NCBI GenBank assembly: GCA_052174015.1
Contig: JBQMXM010000002.1
Coordinates: forward strand, 1-64,000
DNA: 64,000 nt
Direction of reading: 5' to 3'
Source: JABCPO02 sp052174015
GTDB lineage: Bacteria; Bacillota; Clostridia; TANB77; CAG-508
Every line of letters starts with the position of its first letter. Position 1 is the stretch's first letter. Under the pieces are notes generated by a model. The model was not told the origin of the DNA. It saw only the letters and a list, made by a program, of their open reading frames with translations, and did not search any database. This document shows positions 49,716 through 57,787 of this stretch, piece by piece. The position numbers were made by a program, and so were the translations under genes.

Positions 49716-50460
49716 TTTCAGATACCTCCTTTTCTCCTTTATTTACTCTTTTTTTAAATTCTTTTTTATTTCTTTTATTTGAATTTAATTTTTGTCTTCT
49801 TTCAGTATTCCCATATAATCTTTCTTTTTTATTTCCTAAAATTTCTCCATGATATATGAAAACTTTGATTCCTATTTTTCCATAGATTGTGTCTGCTTCT
49901 GCAAATCCATAATCTATATCTGCTCTTATTGTTTGTAGTGGAACTGTTCCTTCACTGTAAAATACAGTTCTAGCCATTTCTGCTCCATCTAATCTTCCAG
50001 ATACAATAACTTTAATTCCTTTTGCACCTGCTTTTCTTGATCTTTCAATTGCTTGGTTAAGTGCTCTTTTAAATTTTGATCTTCTTTCTAATTGTAATGC
50101 TATATTTTCAGCTACAACTTGTGAATTTAAATCCATTTTTTTGATTTCTATAACACTAATTGAAACATCTTTGTTTATTTGTTTTTTTAATTTTTTCTTA
50201 GTTTCTTCTAATTGAGTTCCATTTTTTCCTATTATTAATCCTGGTTTTGCTGCATGAAGAATAACTTTTATATCATTTGTTGTTCTTTCAATTATAATAT
50301 CAGAAACTCTTGCTTGATATAATTCTTTTTTTAAGATTTTACGTATTTTATTATCTTCTACTAAATTTTTAGCAAAATCTCTTTTATTTGCATACCATTT
50401 AGAATTCCAATCTCTAATTATACCAACTCTTAAACCATTTGGATGAACTTTTTGTCCCAT
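49690..50460 (-). CDS. rpsC: 30S ribosomal protein S3
   Basis: Small-subunit head protein at the mRNA entry, 256 residues (family about 210-230). Conserved GQKVHPNGLRVGIIRDWNSK, the KH motif KPGLIIGKNGTQLE and GAKGIKVIVSGRLDGAEMAR. The extra length is a Lys/Asn/Glu-rich C-terminal tail from about residue 215. Confidence 0.98.
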   Translation of the reverse strand: MGQKVHPNGLRVGIIRDWNSKWYANKRDFAKNLVEDNKIRKILKKELYQARVSDIIIERTTNDIKVILHAAKPGLIIGKNGTQLEETKKKLKKQINKDVSISVIEIKKMDLNSQVVAENIALQLERRSKFKRALNQAIERSRKAGAKGIKVIVSGRLDGAEMARTVFYSEGTVPLQTIRADIDYGFAEADTIYGKIGIKVFIYHGEILGNKKERLYGNTERRQKLNSNKRNKKEFKKRVNKGEKEVSENAINAKKN

Positions 50461-50472
50461 TGTTACTCCCTT

Positions 50473-50841
50473 CTAACCTCTTTCTTTTAATACTATAGTT
50501 ATATGACTTGTTCTTTTTAATATACCTGCAGCTCTACCTTGTGCTCTTGGTCTAACTCTTTTCATAGTAGGACCTTCATTGGCATATATTTTAGCAATAT
50601 ATAACTTTTCTTTTTTCATTTTGTGATTATTTTCTGCATTTGCTATTGCTGAATTAAGTAGTTTTATTAATATTTTTGAAGCTGCTTTTGGTGCAAATTC
50701 TAAAATATTTAATGCTTGTTCTACATCTTTATTTCTAATTAAGTCGGCAACTATTTTAACTTTACGATTAGATATTCTAACGTTTCTTAAGTGTGCAACT
50801 GCTTGTAATTCTGTTTTTTCTATAGTTTTTGCCTTACTCAC
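50473..50841 (-). CDS. rplV: 50S ribosomal protein L22
   Basis: Exit-tunnel protein whose loop contacts macrolides, 122 residues. Conserved AVAHLRNVRISNRKVKIVAD, loop region AYAN-type seen here as IAKIYANEGPTMKRVRPRAQ, and GRAAGILKRTSHITIVL at the end. Normal order after rpsS. Confidence 0.98.
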   Translation of the reverse strand: MSKAKTIEKTELQAVAHLRNVRISNRKVKIVADLIRNKDVEQALNILEFAPKAASKILIKLLNSAIANAENNHKMKKEKLYIAKIYANEGPTMKRVRPRAQGRAAGILKRTSHITIVLKERG

Positions 50842-50895
50842 TTGCTCCTCCTTATTTATTTTTAAATAATTTGATATCTTTAAATATTATTTTGA

Positions 50896-51177
50896 TTATT
50901 TTTTCTTTCCTAATTTTTTATCTCCGGCATGTCCTTTGAATGTTCTTGTAGGAGCAAATTCTCCTAATTTATGTCCAATCATTTCTTCTGATACATATAC
51001 TGGTATATGTTTTCTTCCATCATGAACTCCGATTGTATGCCCTACCATATCTGGATAGATAGTAGAAGATCTTGACCAAGTTTTTAAAACTTCTTTTTTA
51101 TTTTCTTCATTTAGTTTTAAAACTCTCTTCATTAATTCAGGTGCAACAAAAGGTTTTTTCTTACTTGATTTTGACAT
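50896..51177 (-). CDS. rpsS: 30S ribosomal protein S19
   Basis: Small-subunit head protein near the A site, 93 residues. Conserved KTWSRSSTIYPDMVGHTIGV, HDGRKHIPVYVSEEMIGHKL and GEFAPTRTFKGH. Confidence 0.98.
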   Translation of the reverse strand: MSKSSKKKPFVAPELMKRVLKLNEENKKEVLKTWSRSSTIYPDMVGHTIGVHDGRKHIPVYVSEEMIGHKLGEFAPTRTFKGHAGDKKLGKKK

Positions 51178-51230
51178 TCTTTCCTCCTTGTTTATTTTTG
51201 TTAATTAATCATCTAATTATAATTTTATAA

Positions 51231-52061
51231 TTATTTTTTTCTTCTACTTGTAATATATTTATTTGATGCTTTATGTTTATCTCTTGTTTTATATCCTAAA
51301 GCTGGTTTACCCCAAGGTGTAACTGGTCCTGGTCTTCCGATAGGTGCTTTACCATTACCTCCTCCGTGTGGGTGGTCTACAGGGTTCATTACAGAACCTC
51401 TAACTGTTGGTCTGATTCCCATATGTCTTTTTCTTCCTGCTTTACCTATTTTAACATTTTCGTGATCAGTATTACCTAATCTTCCGATTGTAGCTCTACA
51501 TACTGCAAGTACTAATCTTCTTTCTCCTGATGGTAATTTAATATGTGCATATTTTCCTTCTTTAGCCATAAGTTGAGCAGAATTTCCTGCTGCTTTTGCC
51601 ATTTTTCCACCTTGTCCTGGATTTAATTCAATATTATGAATTAATGTACCTACAGGTATATCTGAAATTGGCATACAATTTCCTATTTTAATATCTTTAT
51701 TATTACCAGATACTACTTTATCTCCATCTGTTAATCCTTTTGGTGCTAAGATATAAGCACGTGTTCCATCTGTATATTCTATTAATGCTATATTTGCAGT
51801 TCTATTTGGATCATATTCTATACCAATTACTACTGCTTCCATATCATCTTTTCTTCTTTTAAAATCTATTATTCTATATTTTTGTCTATTTCCACCACCT
51901 CTATGACGAACTGTTATTCTACCATATGAGTTTCTTCCTGAATGTTTTGATTTTTTAGCTAATAATCTTTTTTCAGGTGTCTTTTTTGTAATTTCAGAAA
52001 AATCTAATGTAGTCATTTTTCTTCTTGATGGTGTTGTTGCTTTATATTTTTTAATTCCCAT
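51231..52061 (-). CDS. rplB: 50S ribosomal protein L2
   Basis: Peptidyl-transferase-centre protein and subunit-association factor, 276 residues. Conserved KYKATTPSRRKMTTLDFSEI, GRNSYGRITVRHRGGGNRQK and the catalytic-site loop NPVDHPHGGGNGKAPIGRPG. Normal length. Confidence 0.98.
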   Translation of the reverse strand: MGIKKYKATTPSRRKMTTLDFSEITKKTPEKRLLAKKSKHSGRNSYGRITVRHRGGGNRQKYRIIDFKRRKDDMEAVVIGIEYDPNRTANIALIEYTDGTRAYILAPKGLTDGDKVVSGNNKDIKIGNCMPISDIPVGTLIHNIELNPGQGGKMAKAAGNSAQLMAKEGKYAHIKLPSGERRLVLAVCRATIGRLGNTDHENVKIGKAGRKRHMGIRPTVRGSVMNPVDHPHGGGNGKAPIGRPGPVTPWGKPALGYKTRDKHKASNKYITSRRKK

Positions 52062-52145
52062 TTTTTCCTCACCTTTTCTTTTATTTTCCTAGTTTATTCT
52101 AGCTACTTGTATATTTCTTATATATTATTTAATAAGCGTTATATA

Positions 52146-52493
52146 CTATGCTCCTAAAAGTCCTTCTATTTCAGTATTATATTTTTTAAGAGTTTTCTTT
52201 GTTTTTCCACCTTTTTGTTTGAATTCTACTTCTTGTGGATTTAAATCTATAGTTATTATTGCTTTTTTGAATTTTGAAGTTTTCCCTTTAATTCCTCTAG
52301 TTCTTTTAGTTTTTCCATCATAATTTAATGTATTAACTTTTAAAACTTTTACATTAAAGATTTCTTCTATTGCTTTAGCAATTTGAACTTTAGTCGCTTT
52401 TGTATTTACTTTGAAAGTATACTTTCCTTCTTGAAGGTCTTTTGTACTTTTTTCAGTTATTATTGGTTTTAAAATTATTTCTTCTGCTAACAT
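52146..52493 (-). CDS. rplW: 50S ribosomal protein L23
   Basis: Tunnel-exit docking site for trigger factor and SRP, 115 residues (family about 95-100). Conserved IILKPIITEKSTKDLQEGKY, VNTKATKVQIAKAIEEIFNV and KTKRTRGIKGKTSKFKKAII. The C-terminus is about 15 residues longer than usual. Start codon overlaps the rplD stop by one base. Confidence 0.97.
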   Translation of the reverse strand: MLAEEIILKPIITEKSTKDLQEGKYTFKVNTKATKVQIAKAIEEIFNVKVLKVNTLNYDGKTKRTRGIKGKTSKFKKAIITIDLNPQEVEFKQKGGKTKKTLKKYNTEIEGLLGA

Positions 52494-53116
52494 TATACAT
52501 ATACCTCCTCAATTTTTTTGATTGTATCAACTGTAACTACTAATGTATTACAATTTAATACTTCATAAGTATTTGTGATTCCCATATATGATACAAAAGT
52601 TTTTTCTAAGTTTCTTCCTGCTCTAAAAATTGTTTCATTTTGTTCTGGAAGTAATACTAATGTTTTTCCTTCTGCTTTAATATTTGTTAATACTTCTTTC
52701 ATATTTTTTGTTTTTGCTTCTTTTAAATCTAATTTATCTACAACTATTAACTTACCTTCTGCAAGTTTTGAAGATAATACCATTTTAAAAGCATTTTGTT
52801 TTTCTTTTTTATTTATTCTATATTTATATGATCTTGGTTTAGGTCCTAATGCTATTCCACCTTTAATCCAAATAGGCGATCTCATACTTCCATGTCTTGC
52901 ACGTCCTGTACCTTTTTGTTTCCAAGGTTTCTTACCTCCACCCCTAACTTCTGATCTAGTTTTTGTACTTTGTGTTCCTTGTCTTTGATTAGCTAAATAG
53001 TTAACAATTACTGTATGTACTAATACTTCGTTTAATTCAACTGCAAATATACTATCTGCTAAATCTAAAGTACTTACTTTTTTTCCTTTAATGTCTACTA
53101 CATCTATACTAGGCAT
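52493..53116 (-). CDS. rplD: 50S ribosomal protein L4
   Basis: Assembly initiator; in E. coli it also represses the S10 operon. Product of 207 residues. The tunnel loop RGGGKKPWKQKGTGRARHG is well conserved, followed by RSPIWIKGGIALGPKPRSY. Located between rplC and rplW as expected. Confidence 0.98.
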   Translation of the reverse strand: MPSIDVVDIKGKKVSTLDLADSIFAVELNEVLVHTVIVNYLANQRQGTQSTKTRSEVRGGGKKPWKQKGTGRARHGSMRSPIWIKGGIALGPKPRSYKYRINKKEKQNAFKMVLSSKLAEGKLIVVDKLDLKEAKTKNMKEVLTNIKAEGKTLVLLPEQNETIFRAGRNLEKTFVSYMGITNTYEVLNCNTLVVTVDTIKKIEEVYV

Positions 53117-53140
53117 GTTTTTCCTCCTTATTTATTTCTA

Positions 53141-53758
53141 TTATCCTTTTATTTTTAATATTGTTCCTTTAGGTCCAGGTACACTACCTTTTACTAAAAT
53201 TACATTTTTATCAGTATCTACTTTAACTACCTTTAAATTTTCTACAGTAACAGTAACATGTCCCATATGTCCAGGTAATTTTTTACCTTTTACAACTCTT
53301 GCTGGTGTTGCACATGCTCCCATTGAACCTGGTCTTCTGTGATATCTTGAACCGTGTGACATTGGCCCTCTAGCTTGTCCGTGTCTTTTAATAGCTCCTT
53401 GGAATCCTTTTCCTTTTGTAATTCCTTGAACATCTACGATATCCCCTACTTCAAATACATCTGCATTTAATACTTGTCCTACTTTGTATTCATTTGAATT
53501 TTCTAATCTAAATTCTCTTAAGTATTTTGCATATTCTAATTTATATTTATTAAAGTGTCCCATTTTAGGTTTTGTTAAATGTTTTTCTTTAACTTCTCCA
53601 TATCCTAATTGAACTGCTTCATATCCGTCTAATTCATTTGTTTTTACTTGTACAACTCTATTATTTGCAACTTCAATAACTGTTACTGGAATAGTTACTC
53701 CGTTTTCATCAAATATTTGTGTCATACCAATCTTTTTCCCGATTAATCCTTTTTTCAT
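53141..53758 (-). CDS. rplC: 50S ribosomal protein L3
   Basis: Peptidyl-transferase-centre protein, 205 residues. Conserved MKKGLIGKKIGMTQIFDENG, GFQGAIKRHGQARGPMSHGS and YHRRPGSMGACATP. A 245-base gap precedes it. AGGAGG lies before the ATG. Confidence 0.98.
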   Translation of the reverse strand: MKKGLIGKKIGMTQIFDENGVTIPVTVIEVANNRVVQVKTNELDGYEAVQLGYGEVKEKHLTKPKMGHFNKYKLEYAKYLREFRLENSNEYKVGQVLNADVFEVGDIVDVQGITKGKGFQGAIKRHGQARGPMSHGSRYHRRPGSMGACATPARVVKGKKLPGHMGHVTVTVENLKVVKVDTDKNVILVKGSVPGPKGTILKIKG

Positions 53759-54003
53759 TATATTGTTTCCTCCTAACTATTGGCTTAAATGAATGAAAAC
53801 ATCTAAGCTTGGTCGTTTTATATTATTTATAATTTATAACTTGTTATAATCTATTGTTTCTATTGTTACATTTTAATATTAAATATTTTAATACTATATA
53901 ATATATTACTATATATAATAGAAGATAAAATTCATTCAATATTAATTATGTTATTTATCATTTGTTTTATAAACTGTTATTAAACACTATATATTAAAGT
54001 ATA
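53759..54003. other. A+T-rich spacer between rpsJ and rplC
   Basis: 245 bases without a coding frame. A long-range inverted repeat TGAATGAA (53790-53797) / TTCATTCA (53931-53938) closes a loop of about 130 bases. On the minus strand TTGAAT followed by TATATA-like sequence could be an internal promoter for rplC. A short direct repeat TATATTAAAG occurs near 53993. The unusual gap breaks the otherwise tight rpsJ-rplC junction. Confidence 0.35.
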
Positions 54004-54327
54004 TTAAAGTTTAATTTCTATTTCTACACCTGCTGGCATATCTAATTTTTCTAAACTGTTTATTGTTGTTTGAGTTGGATATAATATATCTATAACTCTT
54101 TTATGTGTTCTAATTTCAAATTGTTCTCTTGAATCTTTGTGTTTATGTGGAGAACGAATTACAGTTATAACTTCTCTACGTGTTGGAAGTGGAATAGGAC
54201 CTGAAACTTGTGCTCCTGTTTTTTTAGCTGTTTCTACTATTCTTTCAGCAGACTGATCTAAAATAACATTGTCATAAGCTTTTAATCTAATTCTTACTCT
54301 TTTACTTCCTTTATTATTTGTTGCCAT
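54004..54327 (-). CDS. rpsJ: 30S ribosomal protein S10 (NusE)
   Basis: Ribosomal protein and transcription antitermination factor partner, 107 residues. Conserved KRVRIRLKAYDNVILDQSAE, VSGPIPLPTRREVITVIRSP, HKHKDSREQFEIRTHKR and LDMPAGVEIEIKL. Promoter-proximal gene of the superoperon, with a 174-base leader. AAGGAGG precedes ATG. Confidence 0.98.
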   Translation of the reverse strand: MATNNKGSKRVRIRLKAYDNVILDQSAERIVETAKKTGAQVSGPIPLPTRREVITVIRSPHKHKDSREQFEIRTHKRVIDILYPTQTTINSLEKLDMPAGVEIEIKL

Positions 54328-54501
54328 GTTTCCTCCTTAAATATTTTTTGTCTAGCAACGTATGTACTCGGGTGTTCTATTATTAGTTTTTAAAAATAAG
54401 CTAACAATAGCTTTTACATATTCGCTATGGTCTATGCCACAACTTCTCCATAAGAGTTCCCTACATCTAGGTGTAGCCACATCTTACTTCATCGCTTGAC
54501 T
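54328..54501 (-). ncRNA. structured 5' leader of the rpsJ operon (candidate autoregulatory RNA)
   Basis: From the predicted start near 54501 to rpsJ the transcript has about 174 bases with several stems visible by eye: CTACA / TGTAG around CCTAGA; TATGG / CCATA; a perfect AAGCTA-TTGT-TAGCTT hairpin; and TAGC..TATGT pairing with ACATA..GCTA that encloses that hairpin. It is less A+T-rich than nearby gaps. Leaders of ribosomal protein operons often bind one of their products to give feedback; which protein would bind here, and whether this matches a known family, cannot be told without covariance search. Confidence 0.5.
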
Positions 54502-54507
54502 TAAATA

Positions 54508-54536
54508 AGTATACCATGCTTTAATATATGTGTCAA
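54508..54536 (-). promoter_or_regulatory. main promoter of the S10-spc-alpha superoperon
   Basis: Minus strand TTGACA, exactly 17 bp, TATACT, with a TGG ahead of the -10. One of the best promoter matches in the window, as expected for ribosomal genes. Confidence 0.85.
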
Positions 54537-54539
54537 TAT

Positions 54540-54618
54540 AAAAAGCAAAAGAATTTTAAAACTTTTTAAAACTTTTTTTAGTTATTAATTTAGTTATTAA
54601 AATATAAATTCTTTTGCT
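54540..54618 (-). terminator. long-loop terminator upstream of the rpsJ promoter
   Basis: AGCAAAAGAATTT and AAATTCTTTTGCT form a 13-bp perfect stem around about 50 bases that contain further A/T-only pairing; the transcript then continues in five U. It follows the small pilin-like gene and insulates the ribosomal promoter. Confidence 0.6.
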
Positions 54619-54659
54619 CATATTTATTATATTTTTTATATATTTTTCATTATATTTTT

Positions 54660-55058
54660 TTATTGTAATTGCCTTGTTAATATTTCATTATATTCTTGAA
54701 CTGTTAATTCTAATTTTTTTTCATAATCATTATATTTCCTTTTAACTTCATTTTTAGCACTATCTACTTCATATATCTTATTTAATTCTTTTTTTACATA
54801 TTCTTCTTTAGTATCTTGTAAATCATCACCTTTTGCTTTTTGTTCTAATGTATATGCATAAATATAATATTGTATAGTTTCTTTTAATTCTTCTTTTTCT
54901 GCTGATTGAGATATATTATTTCCTTCTTGTATTAACTTTGTATTGTATGTATATGTTATAGTAATTGTTGCTAATATAAATAGTATTACAATTGTTATTA
55001 CAAGTGATATAAGTGTAACTCCTTTTTTATTTGTTTTTATTTTTTCATTTATTTTCAT
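54660..55058 (-). CDS. small pilin-like protein with prepilin N-terminus
   Basis: Product of 132 residues. The start is a prepilin leader, KINEKIKTNKKG, followed by VTLISLVITIVILFILATIT; the mature position 5 is Ser rather than Glu. The rest is a charged helical tail (SAEKEELKETIQYYIYAYTL) without cysteines. Downstream of a SUMF1-like gene with eight bases between, so one operon. It is probably processed by the prepilin peptidase at 29797-30741 and could be a major or minor subunit of the same pilus although 25 kb away. Confidence 0.78.
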   Translation of the reverse strand: MKINEKIKTNKKGVTLISLVITIVILFILATITITYTYNTKLIQEGNNISQSAEKEELKETIQYYIYAYTLEQKAKGDDLQDTKEEYVKKELNKIYEVDSAKNEVKRKYNDYEKKLELTVQEYNEILTRQLQ

Positions 55059-55066
55059 ATTTACCC

Positions 55067-56224
55067 CTATTTTTTATATAATACTGTTCTAAATCCCCAA
55101 TATTCACTTTTTTGATTATCTGGATGTACTGTTGCTTTTGACGGACTTTGTGGAATTGTTGCATTACCACCTCTTAATACTCTCATATATTTAGGTACAT
55201 TTTGTTCTTCATTTTCATTTCTGTTTCCTTGTTGTGTTTGTGTATGTATTTCAGTTGTCCATTCTTTAACATTACCTTTAATATCTGCAATACCATTAAA
55301 TATATCTGTAGAATCAGCTCCTGTTTTTCCTAATGCATTTGTTTGATTTGCATTTTCTTGCGATACTTTTCTCTTATTTGTTGTATCTATCCAATTTAAC
55401 ATTGTAAACCATCCATAACTTGTCATTATAGAAGTCTCCATATCAGTATATTTTAATAATTTTGCTGTATTTACTGCTACATTTTGTGCATCATTATATG
55501 AAATATTAACCCATGGATATACTCCTTTTTTAGATGAGGCTACAAAATATTTTTTTCCATCTAATTCTGCAAGACCTTGTGAACTTTCATATCTTGAAAC
55601 ATAAAACCCTTTATATCTTCCAACACTATTTGTTAATGTATTTGATGATTGATTTGTATCTGAAAACTTATTATCATTTGTTGGATTTCCATACATTTGT
55701 CCATTTTCTACAGGTATCCATACATATTGATTTCCATTTTTATCTTCAATTACAAATCCTGTTTCTATTTTAGTATTTTCTACATGCTTAAATCCTACAG
55801 GAATATATGGTTCATTTGCTTTTGCAACTTTTATATTATTTACTTCTATTGTTTTTTCTGCATATTTTCCATTTTTTCCATATGTAGCAAACTTATATTT
55901 ATCATTTACATTTACTTGATATGTTACTTGATTTCCATTTACCTTTGTTCCATTTGGTAATAATATATAGTTAATTCCTTCAGGGTCAGCTGTTTTAGCA
56001 TTTACTGTTAAAACTACTTTTTCTACATTTGGACTTTCTGTATCTTTTGTTATTTCTAATACAGGCTCAGCTTTTTGCTCTGCATCTACTTGTACTTTTT
56101 CTTTGCTTTTACCTAAATTATTTACAATAACTGTCCCTAATATTATAAATATTATTAAAACTAATATTCCACTAACTATCATTATTGTTTTTTTGTTTAA
56201 AAATTTCTTCTTTTTATAATACAT
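55067..56224 (-). CDS. membrane-anchored SUMF1/FGE-like (C-type-lectin-fold) protein
   Basis: Product of 385 residues. An N-terminal transmembrane helix (IMIVSGILVLIIFIILGTVI) anchors an exported protein. Residues 60-130 look like an Ig-like repeat. From about residue 140 a formylglycine-generating-enzyme-like fold is recognised by its usual landmarks: YVWIPVENG, GFYVSRYES, YPWVNISYNDAQNVA, GIADIKGNVKEWTTE, MRVLRGGNA and YWGFRTVLYK. In bacteria such domains are more often ligand-binding or structural than sulfatase-activating. No sulfatase is nearby. Co-transcribed with the small pilin-like gene, so a pilus or surface-adhesin role is plausible. Confidence 0.8.
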   Translation of the reverse strand: MYYKKKKFLNKKTIMIVSGILVLIIFIILGTVIVNNLGKSKEKVQVDAEQKAEPVLEITKDTESPNVEKVVLTVNAKTADPEGINYILLPNGTKVNGNQVTYQVNVNDKYKFATYGKNGKYAEKTIEVNNIKVAKANEPYIPVGFKHVENTKIETGFVIEDKNGNQYVWIPVENGQMYGNPTNDNKFSDTNQSSNTLTNSVGRYKGFYVSRYESSQGLAELDGKKYFVASSKKGVYPWVNISYNDAQNVAVNTAKLLKYTDMETSIMTSYGWFTMLNWIDTTNKRKVSQENANQTNALGKTGADSTDIFNGIADIKGNVKEWTTEIHTQTQQGNRNENEEQNVPKYMRVLRGGNATIPQSPSKATVHPDNQKSEYWGFRTVLYKK

Positions 56225-56260
56225 TTCTTCTCCTTATATTCAATCTAAGAAAACTTATTA

Positions 56261-56986
56261 TTAAATTATCTGTTTAACTGTTTTAAAAACTATATCTACC
56301 ATAACATCTAAATCTTGCTCTCGTTCTATACTTGTTAATGCTTCATCTGTATAATTTGCATCTACAACAGTAAGTATACATGCTGCTTTCCTATTTAAGA
56401 ATTCAGCTGTTTTAAATAGTGCAAAACTCTCCATTTCGCACCCTAACACATTATGTTTTTTAGGTATCCTATTATAATATAATTTTTTATCTATTGTATA
56501 TTTATCAAAACATTCACTACAAGCAATATTGCCTTTTTTTACAATACTATCATATTCTTTTTTACCTATTTCATATATTTTTTGCGTTAATTTATAATCA
56601 GGATATGATATATATGAACTTACCCCTGTTAAATTTTTAGCAAATTCACTTTCTGTATAACTACTTGCTACTACTAATATATCTCTTAATTTTAATATTT
56701 CTTGATTGCTTCCCATAGAACCAACTCTGATTATTATTTCAACATCATATTCATTATATAATTCATAAGAATATATTCCCATACTTGGAATTCCCATTCC
56801 TGAGCCCATAACTGTTACTTCTTTTCCAACATATTCACCTGTATATGCAAGCATTCCTCTTACATCACTTACAAGTCTAGCATTTTGTAAATATTTTTTA
56901 GCTATCAATTCTGCTCTTTTAGGATCTCCAGGCATTATAACTATTTTAGCTATATCTTCTTTTTTAGCATTTATATGTATTGACAT
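56261..56986 (-). CDS. deoD: purine nucleoside phosphorylase, DeoD type
   Basis: Phosphorolysis of purine (deoxy)nucleosides in salvage. Product of 241 residues, hexameric type. Conserved: MSIHINAKKEDIAKIVIMPG, DPKRAELIAKK, the phosphate loop TVMGSGMGIPSMGIYSYEL, IRVGSMGS (usual RVGSCG) and the base-site EMESFALFKTAEF. Its C-terminal acidic residues are present. No downstream deo genes nearby. It lies between the SUMF1-like gene and the nrdG terminator. Confidence 0.94.
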   Translation of the reverse strand: MSIHINAKKEDIAKIVIMPGDPKRAELIAKKYLQNARLVSDVRGMLAYTGEYVGKEVTVMGSGMGIPSMGIYSYELYNEYDVEIIIRVGSMGSNQEILKLRDILVVASSYTESEFAKNLTGVSSYISYPDYKLTQKIYEIGKKEYDSIVKKGNIACSECFDKYTIDKKLYYNRIPKKHNVLGCEMESFALFKTAEFLNRKAACILTVVDANYTDEALTSIEREQDLDVMVDIVFKTVKQII

Positions 56987-57095
56987 ACATTTATCCTTTC
57001 ACATATATTTTAATATATTTATATCATTATATACAAACATAAATAATTTTTAAACATCTTTTATATATTTTTATCATATTTGTAAAATATATATT

Positions 57096-57130
57096 AAAAG
57101 GTATATCAATTATTTAATTAATACACCTTT
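57096..57130 (-). terminator. terminator of nrdD-nrdG
   Basis: AAAGGTGTATTAATTA pairs with TAATTGATATACCTTT (two bulges) on the minus strand, followed by TTAATATAT. It lies about 90 bases past the nrdG stop. Confidence 0.5.
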
Positions 57131-57219
57131 ATCATTCTATTATTTATTGTTTATTATTTATTGTTATTTTAGATTATTAATTTAATTACTAATAATTATA
57201 CTTATACAGTTATATATAA

Positions 57220-57753
57220 TTATATACCATAATTCATGTCCCATAACTCTATATCATTATTTTTTAATGATTTTTTTACGTCTATTATTCTTTGATTCGA
57301 AGAACCTCTAAATCTTAATCTTTTATCTGCTAAATCTATAACAAATTTTCCATCTACTAATACATCTATATTATCTATTATATCTTTAGTTGTTGATAAT
57401 TCTTTATACATTCCATCTAATATTTCTTTATCAAAAACATATCCTGTATAACACCAGATATCTTTTTGTGGTAATTCTTTTCTTACTCTTTTTACAAGTG
57501 AAGCTACTTGTTTTTGATTATCTGGATGTAATGGTTCTCCACCAAGTAAACTTAAACCTTTTATATATGAACTAGATAATAATTTAATTATATGGTCTTC
57601 TGTTTCTTTTGTATATTCTTTTCCAAAATTGAAATCCCATGCTTCATAATTAAAGCATCCTTTACAGTAATGAGTACAACCTGAAACAAATAATGATACT
57701 CTTATTCCTTCTCCGTTTGCTACATCACAGTTTTTTATATTTGCATAGTTCAT
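57220..57753 (-). CDS. nrdG: anaerobic ribonucleotide reductase activating protein
   Basis: Radical SAM activase that installs the glycyl radical on NrdD. Product of 177 residues. The 4Fe-4S ligands are in CTHYCKGCFNYEAWD, then the SAM-binding GLSLLGGEPLHPDNQ and IWCYTGYVFD. Located 34 bases after nrdD, one operon. Complete; normal length. Confidence 0.96.
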   Translation of the reverse strand: MNYANIKNCDVANGEGIRVSLFVSGCTHYCKGCFNYEAWDFNFGKEYTKETEDHIIKLLSSSYIKGLSLLGGEPLHPDNQKQVASLVKRVRKELPQKDIWCYTGYVFDKEILDGMYKELSTTKDIIDNIDVLVDGKFVIDLADKRLRFRGSSNQRIIDVKKSLKNNDIELWDMNYGI

Positions 57754-57787
57754 ATACTCCTCTTTTCTAATTAATATCTATTTAATA

